From positions 1-46,924 of the forward strand of contig JAEUOZ010000066.1 in the NCBI GenBank assembly GCA_016790225.1: DNA of 46,924 nucleotides, read 5' to 3'. The stretch is from Rubrivivax sp. Lineage in GTDB: Bacteria; Pseudomonadota; Gammaproteobacteria; Burkholderiales; Burkholderiaceae. The first letter of the stretch is position 1. Each line of letters opens with the position of its first letter. Below are positions 1 to 7,874 of the stretch, in pieces. The notes beneath the pieces are model-generated. The model was given only the letters and a program-made list of their open reading frames with translations. It was not told where the DNA came from and made no database searches. The position numbers were made by a program, and so were the translations under genes.

Positions 1-94
1 GGGCGCCGCCAGCCCAGATCGGCTGACGAGGCCCGTGAATGGGTGCGTGCCTGTCAGGCGCTGCGGCGCCCACTCCCCAACGCGCAACACCAGC

Positions 95-113
95 GGACCG
101 GCAGAGCCGGTCC
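95..113. terminator. Perfect 8-bp hairpin upstream of rtcB
   Basis: GGACCGGC (95-102) pairs perfectly with GCCGGTCC (106-113) across a 3-nt loop. No T-run follows. It lies 33 nt before the rtcB start, so it is either the end of an upstream transcript or a 5' leader hairpin. Nothing recognisable is encoded in bases 1-94. Confidence 0.4.
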
Positions 114-146
114 AGCGGTGCTTGCTCGACAATCAAGGACACGATC

Positions 147-1364
147 ATGGAAACCAACTGCATCCACGAAGACGTCGGCGGCGGCGTGCCGCTGAAGATG
201 TGGACCCGCGGCGTGCCGGTGGAAGACGCCGCCAGGCGCCAGCTGGAGAACGCCGCGCGCCTGCCCATCGTCCACCCGCACATCGCGGCGATGCCCGACG
301 TGCACTTCGGCATTGGCGCCACCGTGGGCTCGGTGATCCCGACGCTCAAGGCCATCATCCCGGCCGCGGTGGGCGTGGACATCGGCTGCGGCATGATGGC
401 CGCCAAGACCACGCTGCGTGCCGAAGACTTGCCCGACAAGCTGGGGCCGCTGCGCGCGGCCATCGAGCGCGCGGTTCCGCACGGCCGCCAACCCGGCAGC
501 CGCGACCCGGGCGCGTGGCAGAAGCCACCCGGCAGCGTGAACACGGCCTGGGCGCAGCTGGAGCCGGAGTTCACCGAGCTGTGCCGCGATTACCCCAAGC
601 TGGAGAAGACCCACCACATCCAGCACCTGGGCACGCTGGGCACGGGCAACCACTTCATCGAGGTCTGCCTGGACGAAGAAGGCTTCGTCTGGTTCATGCT
701 GCACAGCGGCTCGCGTGGCGTGGGCAACTTCATCGGCACGATGTTCATCGAGCTGGCCAAGCAGGACGCCCTGCGCAACAACGCCCAGCTGCCGGACCGC
801 GACCTGGCCTACTTCGAGGAAGGCTCACGCTACTTCGGCGACTACGTGCGCGCCGTGGGCTGGGCGCAGCGGTTTGCGGCCACCAACCGCGAGCTGATGA
901 TGAGGCGCGTGATCGAGGCCGCCAAGACGGTGATCCACAAGAACTTCCAGAGCCATGTGGAGGCGGTGAACTGCCATCACAACTACGTGAGCCGCGAGCG
1001 CCACTTCGGCGAAGACCTGTACGTCACCCGCAAGGGCGCGGTGAGCGCCAAGGCCGGGCAGCTGGGCATCATCCCCGGCAGCATGGGTGCGCGCAGCTAC
1101 ATCGTGCGCGGCAAGGGCAACCCCCAGTCGTTCGAGAGCTGCAGCCACGGCGCGGGGCGCGTGATGAGCCGCGGCGAGGCCAAGCGCCGCTTCACGCTGG
1201 CCGACCACCGCGCCGCGACCGAAGGCGTCGAGTGCCGCAAGGACAAGGACGTCATCGACGAGACGCCCGCAGCCTACAAGGACATCGACGCCGTGATGGA
1301 GGCACAGCGCGACCTGGTGGACGTGGTGCACACGCTGAAGCAGGTGGTGTGTGTGAAGGGGTGA
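147..1364 (+). CDS. rtcB: RNA-splicing ligase RtcB
   Basis: This is a 405-residue RtcB-family 3'-phosphate/5'-hydroxyl RNA ligase. Family members are Mn- and GTP-dependent cytosolic enzymes that seal broken RNAs. The DIGCGM motif carries the conserved metal-binding cysteine. LGTLGTGNHFIEV and MLHSGSRG carry further conserved metal and active-site residues. HGAGR near the C-terminus carries the histidine that is guanylylated in characterised members. Length matches the roughly 400-residue bacterial family. I chose the ATG at 147 because AAGGA lies at 135-139 and METNCIHED is where homologues begin; the open frame continues upstream but looks non-coding. No rtcA, rtcR, archease or prfH is visible, so the gene appears to stand alone here. 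It is complete. Confidence 0.95.
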   Translation: METNCIHEDVGGGVPLKMWTRGVPVEDAARRQLENAARLPIVHPHIAAMPDVHFGIGATVGSVIPTLKAIIPAAVGVDIGCGMMAAKTTLRAEDLPDKLGPLRAAIERAVPHGRQPGSRDPGAWQKPPGSVNTAWAQLEPEFTELCRDYPKLEKTHHIQHLGTLGTGNHFIEVCLDEEGFVWFMLHSGSRGVGNFIGTMFIELAKQDALRNNAQLPDRDLAYFEEGSRYFGDYVRAVGWAQRFAATNRELMMRRVIEAAKTVIHKNFQSHVEAVNCHHNYVSRERHFGEDLYVTRKGAVSAKAGQLGIIPGSMGARSYIVRGKGNPQSFESCSHGAGRVMSRGEAKRRFTLADHRAATEGVECRKDKDVIDETPAAYKDIDAVMEAQRDLVDVVHTLKQVVCVKG

Positions 1365-1545
1365 GGGCATGGGTGCCGGCGGTCGGGGTTGTCTTGCGTG
1401 AGCGGGGGGCCTTGTTTCCGTTGCAGGGACGATGGGCTGAAGTCCCCTTGTGCAGCGGTTGCGGCCAGACGGTGCCACTTGGAGGGGCGTACAGCTCCTC
1501 CCGCTCATCAATAGCTAAAATGGACAATCACTTCTGGAGCTCGCC

Positions 1546-1815
1546 ATGCGCGTCACTGCGACCGAGGCCAAGAACCGCTTTGGCAGCCTCTGCGCCAAGG
1601 CCAAGCGCGAACCGGTTTTTGTCGAGAAGGCGGGGCAGATCGACACGGTGATCCTCTCTGCCGAGCAGTACCAGGCATTGCAGGCCACTCACGACAGGGC
1701 GAGCCGTACGGCTCGCAAGAAGGCCTTCGAGGCCGAGTTTGGTGAGTGGATTGCCGCACAGAACGCCCGCTTTGAGGCGCAGGGCATTCCTGGGTCAGAT
1801 CTGCGCCCGTGGTGA
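1546..1815 (+). CDS. Phd/YefM-type antitoxin with CcdA-like C-terminus
   Basis: This 89-residue protein starts at an ATG preceded by GGAG (1535-1538). Residues 1-50 (MRVTATEAKNRFG...VILSAEQYQAL) are a Phd/YefM antitoxin fold, the DNA-binding dimer that represses its own operon. The C-terminal part, ending NARFEAQGIPGSDLRPW, does not look like a Phd tail. It resembles the toxin-binding tail of CcdA (F-plasmid CcdA ends ARFIEMNGSFADENRDW). The toxin starts 7 nt after the stop and is CcdB-like, which fits this tail. Seen: the two halves and the gene order. Inferred: the hybrid origin. GC content and codon bias look lower than in neighbours, consistent with horizontal acquisition. Confidence 0.85.
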   Translation: MRVTATEAKNRFGSLCAKAKREPVFVEKAGQIDTVILSAEQYQALQATHDRASRTARKKAFEAEFGEWIAAQNARFEAQGIPGSDLRPW

Positions 1816-1822
1816 TCGGGCA

Positions 1823-2137
1823 ATGGCCCAGTACGACGTCTTCACCAATCCGAGCCGTACTGCGTCCGACGGGATTCCTTATGTCGTCGTGGTCCAGAGC
1901 GACCTGCTCGATGGTCTGGCGACGCGCTTGACCATGCCGCTGGCGGTGTTCGACGCCGGGACAAGGGTGCCGACTGCACTGTGTCCGGTCATCGTGGTCA
2001 AGGGGCGACGTCTGCACGCATTGGCGCACTATGCCGCGCCATTGCCTGCCAAACTCTTGAAGCGACCGGTGGACAACGTGGCCGCGCAAGCCAGCTCTTT
2101 GGTCTCGGCGATGGACGCAGTGCTGTCAGGCATCTAG
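1823..2137 (+). CDS. ccdB: CcdB-family toxin
   Basis: This 104-residue protein matches the CcdB family along its length: MAQYDVFTNPS at the start, IPYVVVVQSDLLDGLATR, and PVIVVKGRRLHALAHYAAPLP. Family toxins trap DNA gyrase on DNA. The ATG at 1823 is chosen because it gives the canonical CcdB N-terminus and follows the antitoxin stop by 7 nt; the open frame extends further upstream without support. The C-terminus reads LSGI, where F-plasmid CcdB ends WGI. The tryptophan needed for gyrase poisoning there is replaced by serine, so activity cannot be assumed. It is co-transcribed with the preceding antitoxin. Confidence in the family is high; in toxicity, moderate. Confidence 0.88.
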   Translation: MAQYDVFTNPSRTASDGIPYVVVVQSDLLDGLATRLTMPLAVFDAGTRVPTALCPVIVVKGRRLHALAHYAAPLPAKLLKRPVDNVAAQASSLVSAMDAVLSGI

Positions 2138-2211
2138 TTCATGCGGCCGCGGCCGGCAGCACCCCGTCTCCAGCAGTCACCCGCTGTTCAAGCCAGCCGC
2201 AACCCACCGCG

Positions 2212-2233
2212 CCAGCCGTCACCAAACGGCTGG
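2212..2233. terminator. Hairpin after the toxin-antitoxin pair
   Basis: CCAGCCGT (2212-2219) pairs perfectly with ACGGCTGG (2226-2233) across a 6-nt loop. It lies about 75 nt after the ccdB stop and about 100 nt before the next gene. No T-tract follows, so if it terminates transcription it is a weak intrinsic or Rho-assisted signal. Confidence 0.4.
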
Positions 2234-2329
2234 TGCTGCAAGGCGCAGGACGCACGGGCGCTCAGCTGCCCAGACCACTGGCCGGCGCTGCGATAGATGC
2301 TCTGCCGGCAACTCGCTAGAGTCATCTGG

Positions 2330-4066
2330 ATGACGGCTCCTCACCAAGTCCCCAGTCGCGAGCAGTTGCTGTACTGGCTGCACGAGGCCAGCGAGATCGA
2401 GCACCACCTGATGTGCTGCAATCTCTATGCCGCCTTCAGCCTCAAGCGCGACGACCCGGCCTGGAGCAGCGCCCAGAAGGCCGCCGTGGACCGCTGGCGT
2501 CGCGCCATCGTGTCCGTCGCGATGGAAGAGATGACCCACCTGGCGCTGGTCGGCAATCTGGTCAACGCCCTGGGGGCCGCGCCGCATCTCGGGCGGCCGG
2601 CCTTTCCGGTCGACGCCGGGCCTTACCCGGCCGGCTTCGTCATCCGTCTGGCGCCCTTCTGCGCCGCGACGGTGGAGCACTTCAAGTTCCTGGAACGCCC
2701 CGGGCACGAAGCCATCCACGATGGCCCCGGCTTCGAGCCCGCGCGCAGCTACCGGCGCCAGGGCCCCGAGGGCCGCCTGAGCCCCGGCCCGCGCGACTAC
2801 GCCACCGTCGGTGAGCTGTAAGAGACGCTGGCGCAATCGCTGCAGGCCTGCGCCGCCGCCCTGGGCGAGGCCCAGCTGTTCATCGGCGACCGCGCGCTGC
2901 AGGTCGATGCCACGCTGGCGCCGCTGCCTGGCGTCGCGCCCGTCACCGACCTGGCTTCGGCCCTGGCCGCCATCCAGACCATCGTCACGCAGGGCGAGGG
3001 CGCCGGCGCCGAGCAGGGCGAGTCGCACTACATGCGCTTCTGCCGTATTGCCGACGAACTGCAGGCGCTCTGCGACGACGATCCGGCCTTCGAACCCGCC
3101 TGGCCGGCCGCCACCAACCCGGTGATGAACCCGCCGATCAAGGACAGCGTTGATCGCGTGCATGTGGACCACCCGGCCAACGCGCGCTGGCTGGACATCG
3201 GCAATGCGCTGTACACCACGTCGCTGCGCTGCCTGCTGCAGGGCTTGGGCGAGACTGAGCGCCGGGCCAAGGCCACTTGGCTGGGGGTCAGCTTTGCCGT
3301 GATGCGCATGTTGGTGCCGGTGGGCGAGGGCCTTGCGGCGCGGCCAGCTCACGCCGATGCCTCGCAGCCGCACGCCGGGCTCACGTTCACGCCGCTGCGC
3401 ACCCTGGTCGCGCTGCCGCCGGGCCAGGCTGCGTCGGTGGTGGTCGAGCGCCTGGGCCAGCTGCGCGCCCGAGCGATGGCGCTGCCGCTTGACCTGGTGG
3501 CCGGCGAACGCCCGGCGGACTGGCAAGGCGTGATCGACCTCCTTGCGCAGCAGCAGTCGGCGCTGATGGGGCTGGCCGGCATCACGCCCCCGATGCCCGC
3601 CGCGCCGCTGGCTGCGGCACCGGCGCCGGCCCCCGCCCCGACGTCTCCCGCGCCTGCCGTCGAGGTGGCCAGGGGCCGCGAACTCACGGTGCTGTTCGAA
3701 GGCCGGCGCTGCATCCACTCACGGCACTGCGTGCTGGATGCGCCCACGGTGTTCAAGGCCAACACGCCGGGCGAGTGGATCTATCCCGACACGCCGCGCG
3801 CCGAGGCGCTGGTGGCCGTGGCGCACAGCTGTCCGTCCGGCGCCATCCGCTACTAGCGCCACGATGACGGCCCGGAAGAGGCCGCACCGCAGGTCAATCA
3901 GCTGCGCATCCCCGAGAACGGCCCTTACGCACTTCATGCGCCCCTCTCGGTGGCCGGGCGCGACGACGGCTTTCGCGCCACGCTGTGCCGTTGCGGGCAG
4001 TCGCGCAACAAGCCCTTCTGCGACCTGTCGCACATGGCCGCGGGGTTTGTGGCGGACGGCGCTTGA
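2330..4066 (+). pseudogene. Ferritin-like / 4Fe-4S / CDGSH iron protein, two in-frame stops
   Basis: One reading frame runs from an ATG at 2330 (alternative 2297) to TGA at 4064-4066, broken by TAA at 2819-2821 and TAG at 3854-3856. Domains in order: an N-terminal ferritin-like domain of the VioB/iminophenylpyruvate-dimer-synthase type with EIEHH and EEMTH ligand motifs; its second half after the TAA, including a GESHYMRF ligand motif and ARWLDIGNALY; a divergent 4Fe-4S mono-cluster domain (GRRCIHSRHCVLDAP...SCPSGAIRY); and, after the TAG, a CDGSH domain (CRCGQSRNKPFCDLSH). Tyr is plausible at the first stop (GEL-stop-ETL) and Gln or Arg at the second (IRY-stop-RHDDG). The frame is otherwise open, with no frameshift, so inactivation is recent, the stops are read through, or the bases are wrong. 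A product ending at the TAA would lack the third ligand helix. Confidence 0.82.
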
Positions 4067-4085
4067 GCCGCTCGGCCCGGCGGCT
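4066..4085. terminator. Hairpin between convergent iron-protein genes
   Basis: AGCCGC (4066-4071) pairs with GCGGCT (4080-4085) across an 8-nt loop. It sits in the 38-nt gap between the CDGSH reading frame (+) and the ferredoxin (-), and may serve both directions. There is no clear T-run. Confidence 0.35.
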
Positions 4086-4104
4086 GCTCAAGGCGTGGGG
4101 AGCG

Positions 4105-4305
4105 TCACTCCTCGATGCGAATGGCCCCGGTCGGGCACTGCTCGGCCGCTTGCAGCACCTTGGGCAGCAGTGTGGGGTTGAGCGCCTCCTCGGCGGTGCC
4201 GAGCAGGTAGAGGTACCCGTCGGCGCGAATCTCGAAGACCTCGGGGCACGCATTGGTGCAGGTGCCGGTGCTGGCGCACACGTCGAAGTCAACTATCACC
4301 CTCAT
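4105..4305 (-). CDS. Small single-cluster ferredoxin
   Basis: This 66-residue ferredoxin begins [10 protein letters not shown]. Cys10, Cys16 and Cys57 (in a CP motif) are visible, with Thr13 where a classical CxxCxxC would have its second cysteine. That C-x2-T-x2-C spacing is typical of monocluster [3Fe-4S] or variant [4Fe-4S] ferredoxins that feed cytochromes P450 and oxygenases. An extra Cys20 in TNACP could be a substitute ligand. The start at 4305 is supported by GAGGAG on the minus strand; a longer upstream open frame looks non-coding. It is convergent with the broken ferritin-like/CDGSH gene. No P450 or reductase gene is adjacent, so its redox partner is unknown. Confidence 0.85.
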   Translation of the reverse strand: MRVIVDFDVCASTGTCTNACPEVFEIRADGYLYLLGTAEEALNPTLLPKVLQAAEQCPTGAIRIEE

Positions 4306-4738
4306 GGCAGGCTCCTCGTGCTGGGCCGCAAGAGTAGGACTTTCGACAGCCCTGAGCAAGGCCGGTAGCGGTCTTGGGTCCCGAGTGCGGACCCGCATGC
4401 AGCGGTTGCGGGGACCATGGGGTGACAGGGTCGGGCGACGGCGCCCTCGCGGGGGGCGGGCTCGGCATGCCCGTGATCTGCACACAGTGACTTCAAACGC
4501 CCTCGGGGTCGACCGGCGACGCTCCTCTGACGGCCTGAGGCGCTTGGACTTGGCCACGGCGATGCCGGCTGAGCTTCAACTCGAATGCCGCACCGCCGAA
4601 GGTCAGCTCACGGCGACCTTGACGCAGACCCGGCCCCGGCGGCGGCCGAGCATCGACGGGCGACGGCTCTTGCTGACCTCCCACGATGCGGTGCCAGACG
4701 CTTCAGCGCACGTCAGCCGGGCTGGCTGGCGTCATGGC
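4306..4738. other. 433-nt stretch with no recognised gene
   Basis: Open frames exist on both strands here because of high GC content, but none has a recognisable protein, a supported start or convincing coding character. One inverted repeat is visible: GGGTCC at 4376-4381 with GGACCC at 4389-4394. The right edge is the 3' end of the minus-strand gene starting at 6010, and the left edge holds the ferredoxin ribosome-binding site. Confidence 0.5.
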
Positions 4739-6010
4739 TCAGTCGAGCTTCAGCAAGGCGTCGTGGCGCCCGGTGGCCAGTTCGGCATCGATGGCGGCGG
4801 CCAGCTTGCGAAGTGCACCCGTGCACGACTCGGCTGGCCTGTCGGCCTTGGGCCAGATCGAGGTCACATGGCCGTCAGCGTCCGTCCCGGCGTGGGCGGC
4901 GGCGCGAAGAACGCAACCATCGAGTTCGAGCGCCCAGTTGCCCGGTGTGCTGTCGGCAGAGACGACTTCGTGCGCCCCCGGGACTTTGCCGGCCACCTTG
5001 CGCAGCACCGGCAGGAACGCCGTGTCGATGCGGCGCACATCCAGCTGCCAGGAGCCGGGGCGGGTCTCCCAGAGATGTGCGCGCCAGGGCCATGGCGTGA
5101 AGCTGGCACGAGGCCTCAAGGCCTCTGCGCCGTCCTGGGAGCGGGCCCATTCGAAGTGGTGATGCACCCACTTGGCGTCGACCTCGCCATCTGCCGCGAA
5201 GCGAAAGCGCCGGCGGTCCATGGGCAACACCGACGCCATGCCAGTGCCGATGTCCACGACCATCAGCCCAACCTGGGTTGGCTGGCTGGGCTGAGCATGG
5301 TCGGGCCCCGAGGCGAGCAGCACGTACTTCGTCTGGCCGGGCGAGAAGGCGCGCACCCGGTCACCCTCCCGGTTGAGTTCTGTCATCGGCTGGCCGGGGG
5401 CCACCGGCACCCAGGGCCGGATCGGGTACACGCGGAGTGTGGCGACGTTCAGCACCGCCCACGCTCCTGGCCGCAGCCAGCGCCCCCCGACCAACGTGGT
5501 GGCGGCCTCCAGCTCGGGCAACAGCTCGATGCCGAAGCTCTGCGCAGCGCCGGGCTGGCCCGCGAGCGCGTCCAGCCATTGCAGCTCGGCCAGCGACGAA
5601 CTGCGGCTGACGACCGGTGTGATCGTCAACTGCCCGGCAGCGTTTTCGGTTGCCAGGGTGAAGCCGGTGGTCACCAGCAGCAGCGCCGGCCGGGGTGCAT
5701 CCGTCAGGCGCAGCACGCGCCAGAAGCGGTCGCCGCCCGAAGGCGTGGCCACAGGCCTGCCGCGCCAGCGCAGCTTGTAGTCGGCCACTTCGCGCGTGGC
5801 AAACGGGTTGCCACCCTGGTTGGGAAAGGTGCCACGCGAGATGCTGCGCGCCGAGACCATGATCTCGAACGGGCCATGCACCAGCGTCGCTTCGGGCTGC
5901 TTGCGGACCTGCGCCCAGCCGCTGCTGGACAGGGCCAGCAGGATGGCCAGGCCGCCGACGATCAGAAGGGCGCGCGCGATCATGCAGGGCGTCTTGGGCG
6001 TGCCGATCAT
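4739..6010 (-). CDS. Membrane-anchored or secreted protein of unknown function
   Basis: A 423-residue protein that I do not recognise. Residues about 10-33 ([25 protein letters not shown]) form a membrane anchor or signal peptide. The rest looks like a soluble periplasmic domain with many beta-like stretches, including [21 protein letters not shown] and VRVFPI-like segments. The C-terminal third, around [16 protein letters not shown] and [12 protein letters not shown], has no known signature. The start is uncertain: ATG 6010 and ATG 5983 are both possible and neither has a clear ribosome-binding site. A 217-nt divergent region separates it from the plus-strand lipoprotein at 6228. Coding bias and the clear signal segment support a real gene. 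Confidence 0.7.
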   Translation of the reverse strand: MIGTPKTPCMIARALLIVGGLAILLALSSSGWAQVRKQPEATLVHGPFEIMVSARSISRGTFPNQGGNPFATREVADYKLRWRGRPVATPSGGDRFWRVLRLTDAPRPALLLVTTGFTLATENAAGQLTITPVVSRSSSLAELQWLDALAGQPGAAQSFGIELLPELEAATTLVGGRWLRPGAWAVLNVATLRVYPIRPWVPVAPGQPMTELNREGDRVRAFSPGQTKYVLLASGPDHAQPSQPTQVGLMVVDIGTGMASVLPMDRRRFRFAADGEVDAKWVHHHFEWARSQDGAEALRPRASFTPWPWRAHLWETRPGSWQLDVRRIDTAFLPVLRKVAGKVPGAHEVVSADSTPGNWALELDGCVLRAAAHAGTDADGHVTSIWPKADRPAESCTGALRKLAAAIDAELATGRHDALLKLD

Positions 6011-6227
6011 GGTAGGGGAGGCCGGCAGCTTGTTGTAGCCGCACTGGCCGCAGCGCGGGCCCGGACAGCCCTGCGCCAGGCTGCCGCACTCAAGACTCCG
6101 AGCCGGCTCAAAGCCCGAGGACTCTCTGTTCCCCAGTCGGCATCACGACTCACCGCACCCGTGTGGTCACGCCGCTGTCACGCCACGGTTCAGACACTGA
6201 AGTCCTGCACCTGCAACAGGATTCTTC

Positions 6228-6989
6228 ATGTCAGCGACCCCATCGTCCCTTCCTCGCCCATTTCCATCGAACACCGGTCGCAGCGCAACCCGTTTCGAAC
6301 CGGCAGTCAGCAGCATATGGCGCTCGGCAGGGCTGGTTGCCGCCAGCATGTGCCTGGCCGCGTGCGCAGTCCTGTCACCTGCGCGCATGATGTTGCCCGT
6401 TGGCCTGGAGGCGGCGAGGGCTTTGCCGTTCGAAGGGCTGGGCGCCGGTCGCAGCGGTCGCTTCACGCTGGAAGGGCAGACCGTCACGTTCCAGCGCAAG
6501 GGCGACTCCTTGTCGGTGTTCGACAAGCTGCGGCTGGACCGTGTGTCCGTCGGGTTCAGACACCCGGATGCCGAAGGCCGCTGCGACGGCCGCGCCACGG
6601 CGCTCACGGTGGGCATCCTCGACACCCCGGCGCGGCCATTGGCCCTGAGCTGCCGCTTTGCCGGGCGCGTCGCCGGCGAACTGCAGCTGACGGAATCGAG
6701 ACTGGCCGGCGCTGGCACCCGCCATGCCCGCGAGGGCCAGGCGATCTTCGGCACGCTCGTCATCGACATCCGTTCGGAGCACGCGCTGGCGGGCTCGCCC
6801 TTGCCGCTGTCGCAGCCGGCCGGCTACCGGCTGATGATCGCGGGGCGCGATATCGCCGCGCTGGATCTGGCGGGCGGCACACCCGTGCTGCGCCACACCG
6901 AGGGTCTGGAACCCCAGGTGAAGGACGCCGTCACCCAGGCAGCGCTGGCACTGGGGCTGCTGTTCGACCCCGCCGTGACGCTGAGTTGA
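6228..6989 (+). CDS. Putative lipoprotein, unknown function
   Basis: A 253-residue protein not recognised as a known family. After an N-terminal extension of about 30 residues it has a hydrophobic stretch, [12 protein letters not shown], whose LAAC lipobox puts Cys46 as the likely lipidated residue. The mature part alternates short beta-like segments ([22 protein letters not shown]) and ends in [10 protein letters not shown]. The start at 6228 follows AGGA at 6218-6221. It lies 29 nt before the short-chain dehydrogenase start, so the two are probably co-transcribed, although nothing else links them. Confidence 0.7.
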   Translation: MSATPSSLPRPFPSNTGRSATRFEPAVSSIWRSAGLVAASMCLAACAVLSPARMMLPVGLEAARALPFEGLGAGRSGRFTLEGQTVTFQRKGDSLSVFDKLRLDRVSVGFRHPDAEGRCDGRATALTVGILDTPARPLALSCRFAGRVAGELQLTESRLAGAGTRHAREGQAIFGTLVIDIRSEHALAGSPLPLSQPAGYRLMIAGRDIAALDLAGGTPVLRHTEGLEPQVKDAVTQAALALGLLFDPAVTLS

Positions 6990-7018
6990 ACCGTGAACCG
7001 GGCGAGAAGGGAAAGCGC

Positions 7019-7855
7019 ATGAACCGACTGCAACACAAGGTGGCGCTCGTCACCGGCGCGGCGCGCGGCATCGGTGCCGCCATCGCACAGGCCTTCGTGG
7101 CAGAAGGTGCCTTCGTGGTCGTGAGCGACATCGACGAAACCGTCGGGCGCGCGACTGCCGAAAGTCTCGGTGCCGCCTGGCTGAGGCTGGACGTGCGCGA
7201 AGAACTCGGCTGGATCGGCGCCATGGCGCGCGTGCTGGACAGCCACGGCCGGCTGGACGTGCTGGTCAACAACGCGGGCATCAGCGGGCTGGAGCAGGGC
7301 GCCGCCCACGACCCGGAACATGCGGCGCTGGCCGACTGGCAGTCGGTCATGCGCACCAATCTGGACGGCGTGTTTCTCGGCTGCAAACACGCGCTGCGGG
7401 CGATGCGGCGGGGCACCCAGGCGGGCAGCATCATCAACATCGCGTCGCGCAGCGGGCGTGTCGGTGTGCCCGCCGCGGCGGCCTATGCGGCCAGCAAGGC
7501 CGCCGTGGTCAACCACACGCGCAGCGTGGCGCTGTACTGTGCCGAGCAGCGGCTGCCGGTGCGCTGCAACGCCATCCTGCCGGCGGCCGTGCTGACGCCG
7601 ATGTGGGAGCCGATGCTGGGCCAGGGGCCTGAGCGCGCAGCCCGGATGGCCGCCATGGTGGCAGACACCCCGCTGCGCCGTTTTGGCGAGCCGGCAGAAG
7701 TGGCGGCCCTGGCGGTGCTGCTGGCCAGCGACGAGTGCCTGTACATGACGGGCAGCGAATTGCACGTCGATGGTGGCCTGATGGCCGGCAGTGCCGCGAT
7801 CTCGCAGCGACAGTCCTTCACCGGGGCCGCGAAGTCGCCCGAACAGCCCGGGTGA
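7019..7855 (+). CDS. Short-chain dehydrogenase/reductase
   Basis: A 278-residue classical SDR oxidoreductase using NAD(P)H. The nucleotide-binding motif TGAARGIG is at residues 12-19, the structural NNAG motif is in [12 protein letters not shown], and the catalytic set is Ser143 (IINIASRSG), Tyr156 and Lys160 (YAASK). An acidic residue follows the second strand (VVSDIDE), which in this family usually favours NAD over NADP. The start at 7019 has an AAGGGA ribosome-binding site. The substrate cannot be read from the sequence; relatives act on sugars, steroids, 3-oxoacyl thioesters and cyclic alcohols. It ends 19 nt from the convergent regulator gene. Confidence 0.9.
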   Translation: MNRLQHKVALVTGAARGIGAAIAQAFVAEGAFVVVSDIDETVGRATAESLGAAWLRLDVREELGWIGAMARVLDSHGRLDVLVNNAGISGLEQGAAHDPEHAALADWQSVMRTNLDGVFLGCKHALRAMRRGTQAGSIINIASRSGRVGVPAAAAYAASKAAVVNHTRSVALYCAEQRLPVRCNAILPAAVLTPMWEPMLGQGPERAARMAAMVADTPLRRFGEPAEVAALAVLLASDECLYMTGSELHVDGGLMAGSAAISQRQSFTGAAKSPEQPG

Positions 7856-7874
7856 TGGCGTCTGGCGCTCCGGC

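Noticed and set aside
147..2137. Functional link between RtcB RNA repair and the adjacent toxin-antitoxin pair
   Set aside because: RtcB could repair RNA cut by ribonuclease toxins, but CcdB acts on gyrase, so adjacency alone gives no reason for a link.
2219..3718. 499-codon minus-strand frame opposite the ferritin-like gene
   Set aside because: Arg/Gln/His-rich shadow. The plus strand shows clear domains in order even across the stops, so the broken plus-strand gene is the real one.
4253..7855. Uninterrupted 1200-codon plus-strand frame
   Set aside because: Only its last 278 codons are a gene (the SDR at 7019). The rest is antisense to the minus-strand gene at 4739-6010 or non-coding, and stays open because of high GC.
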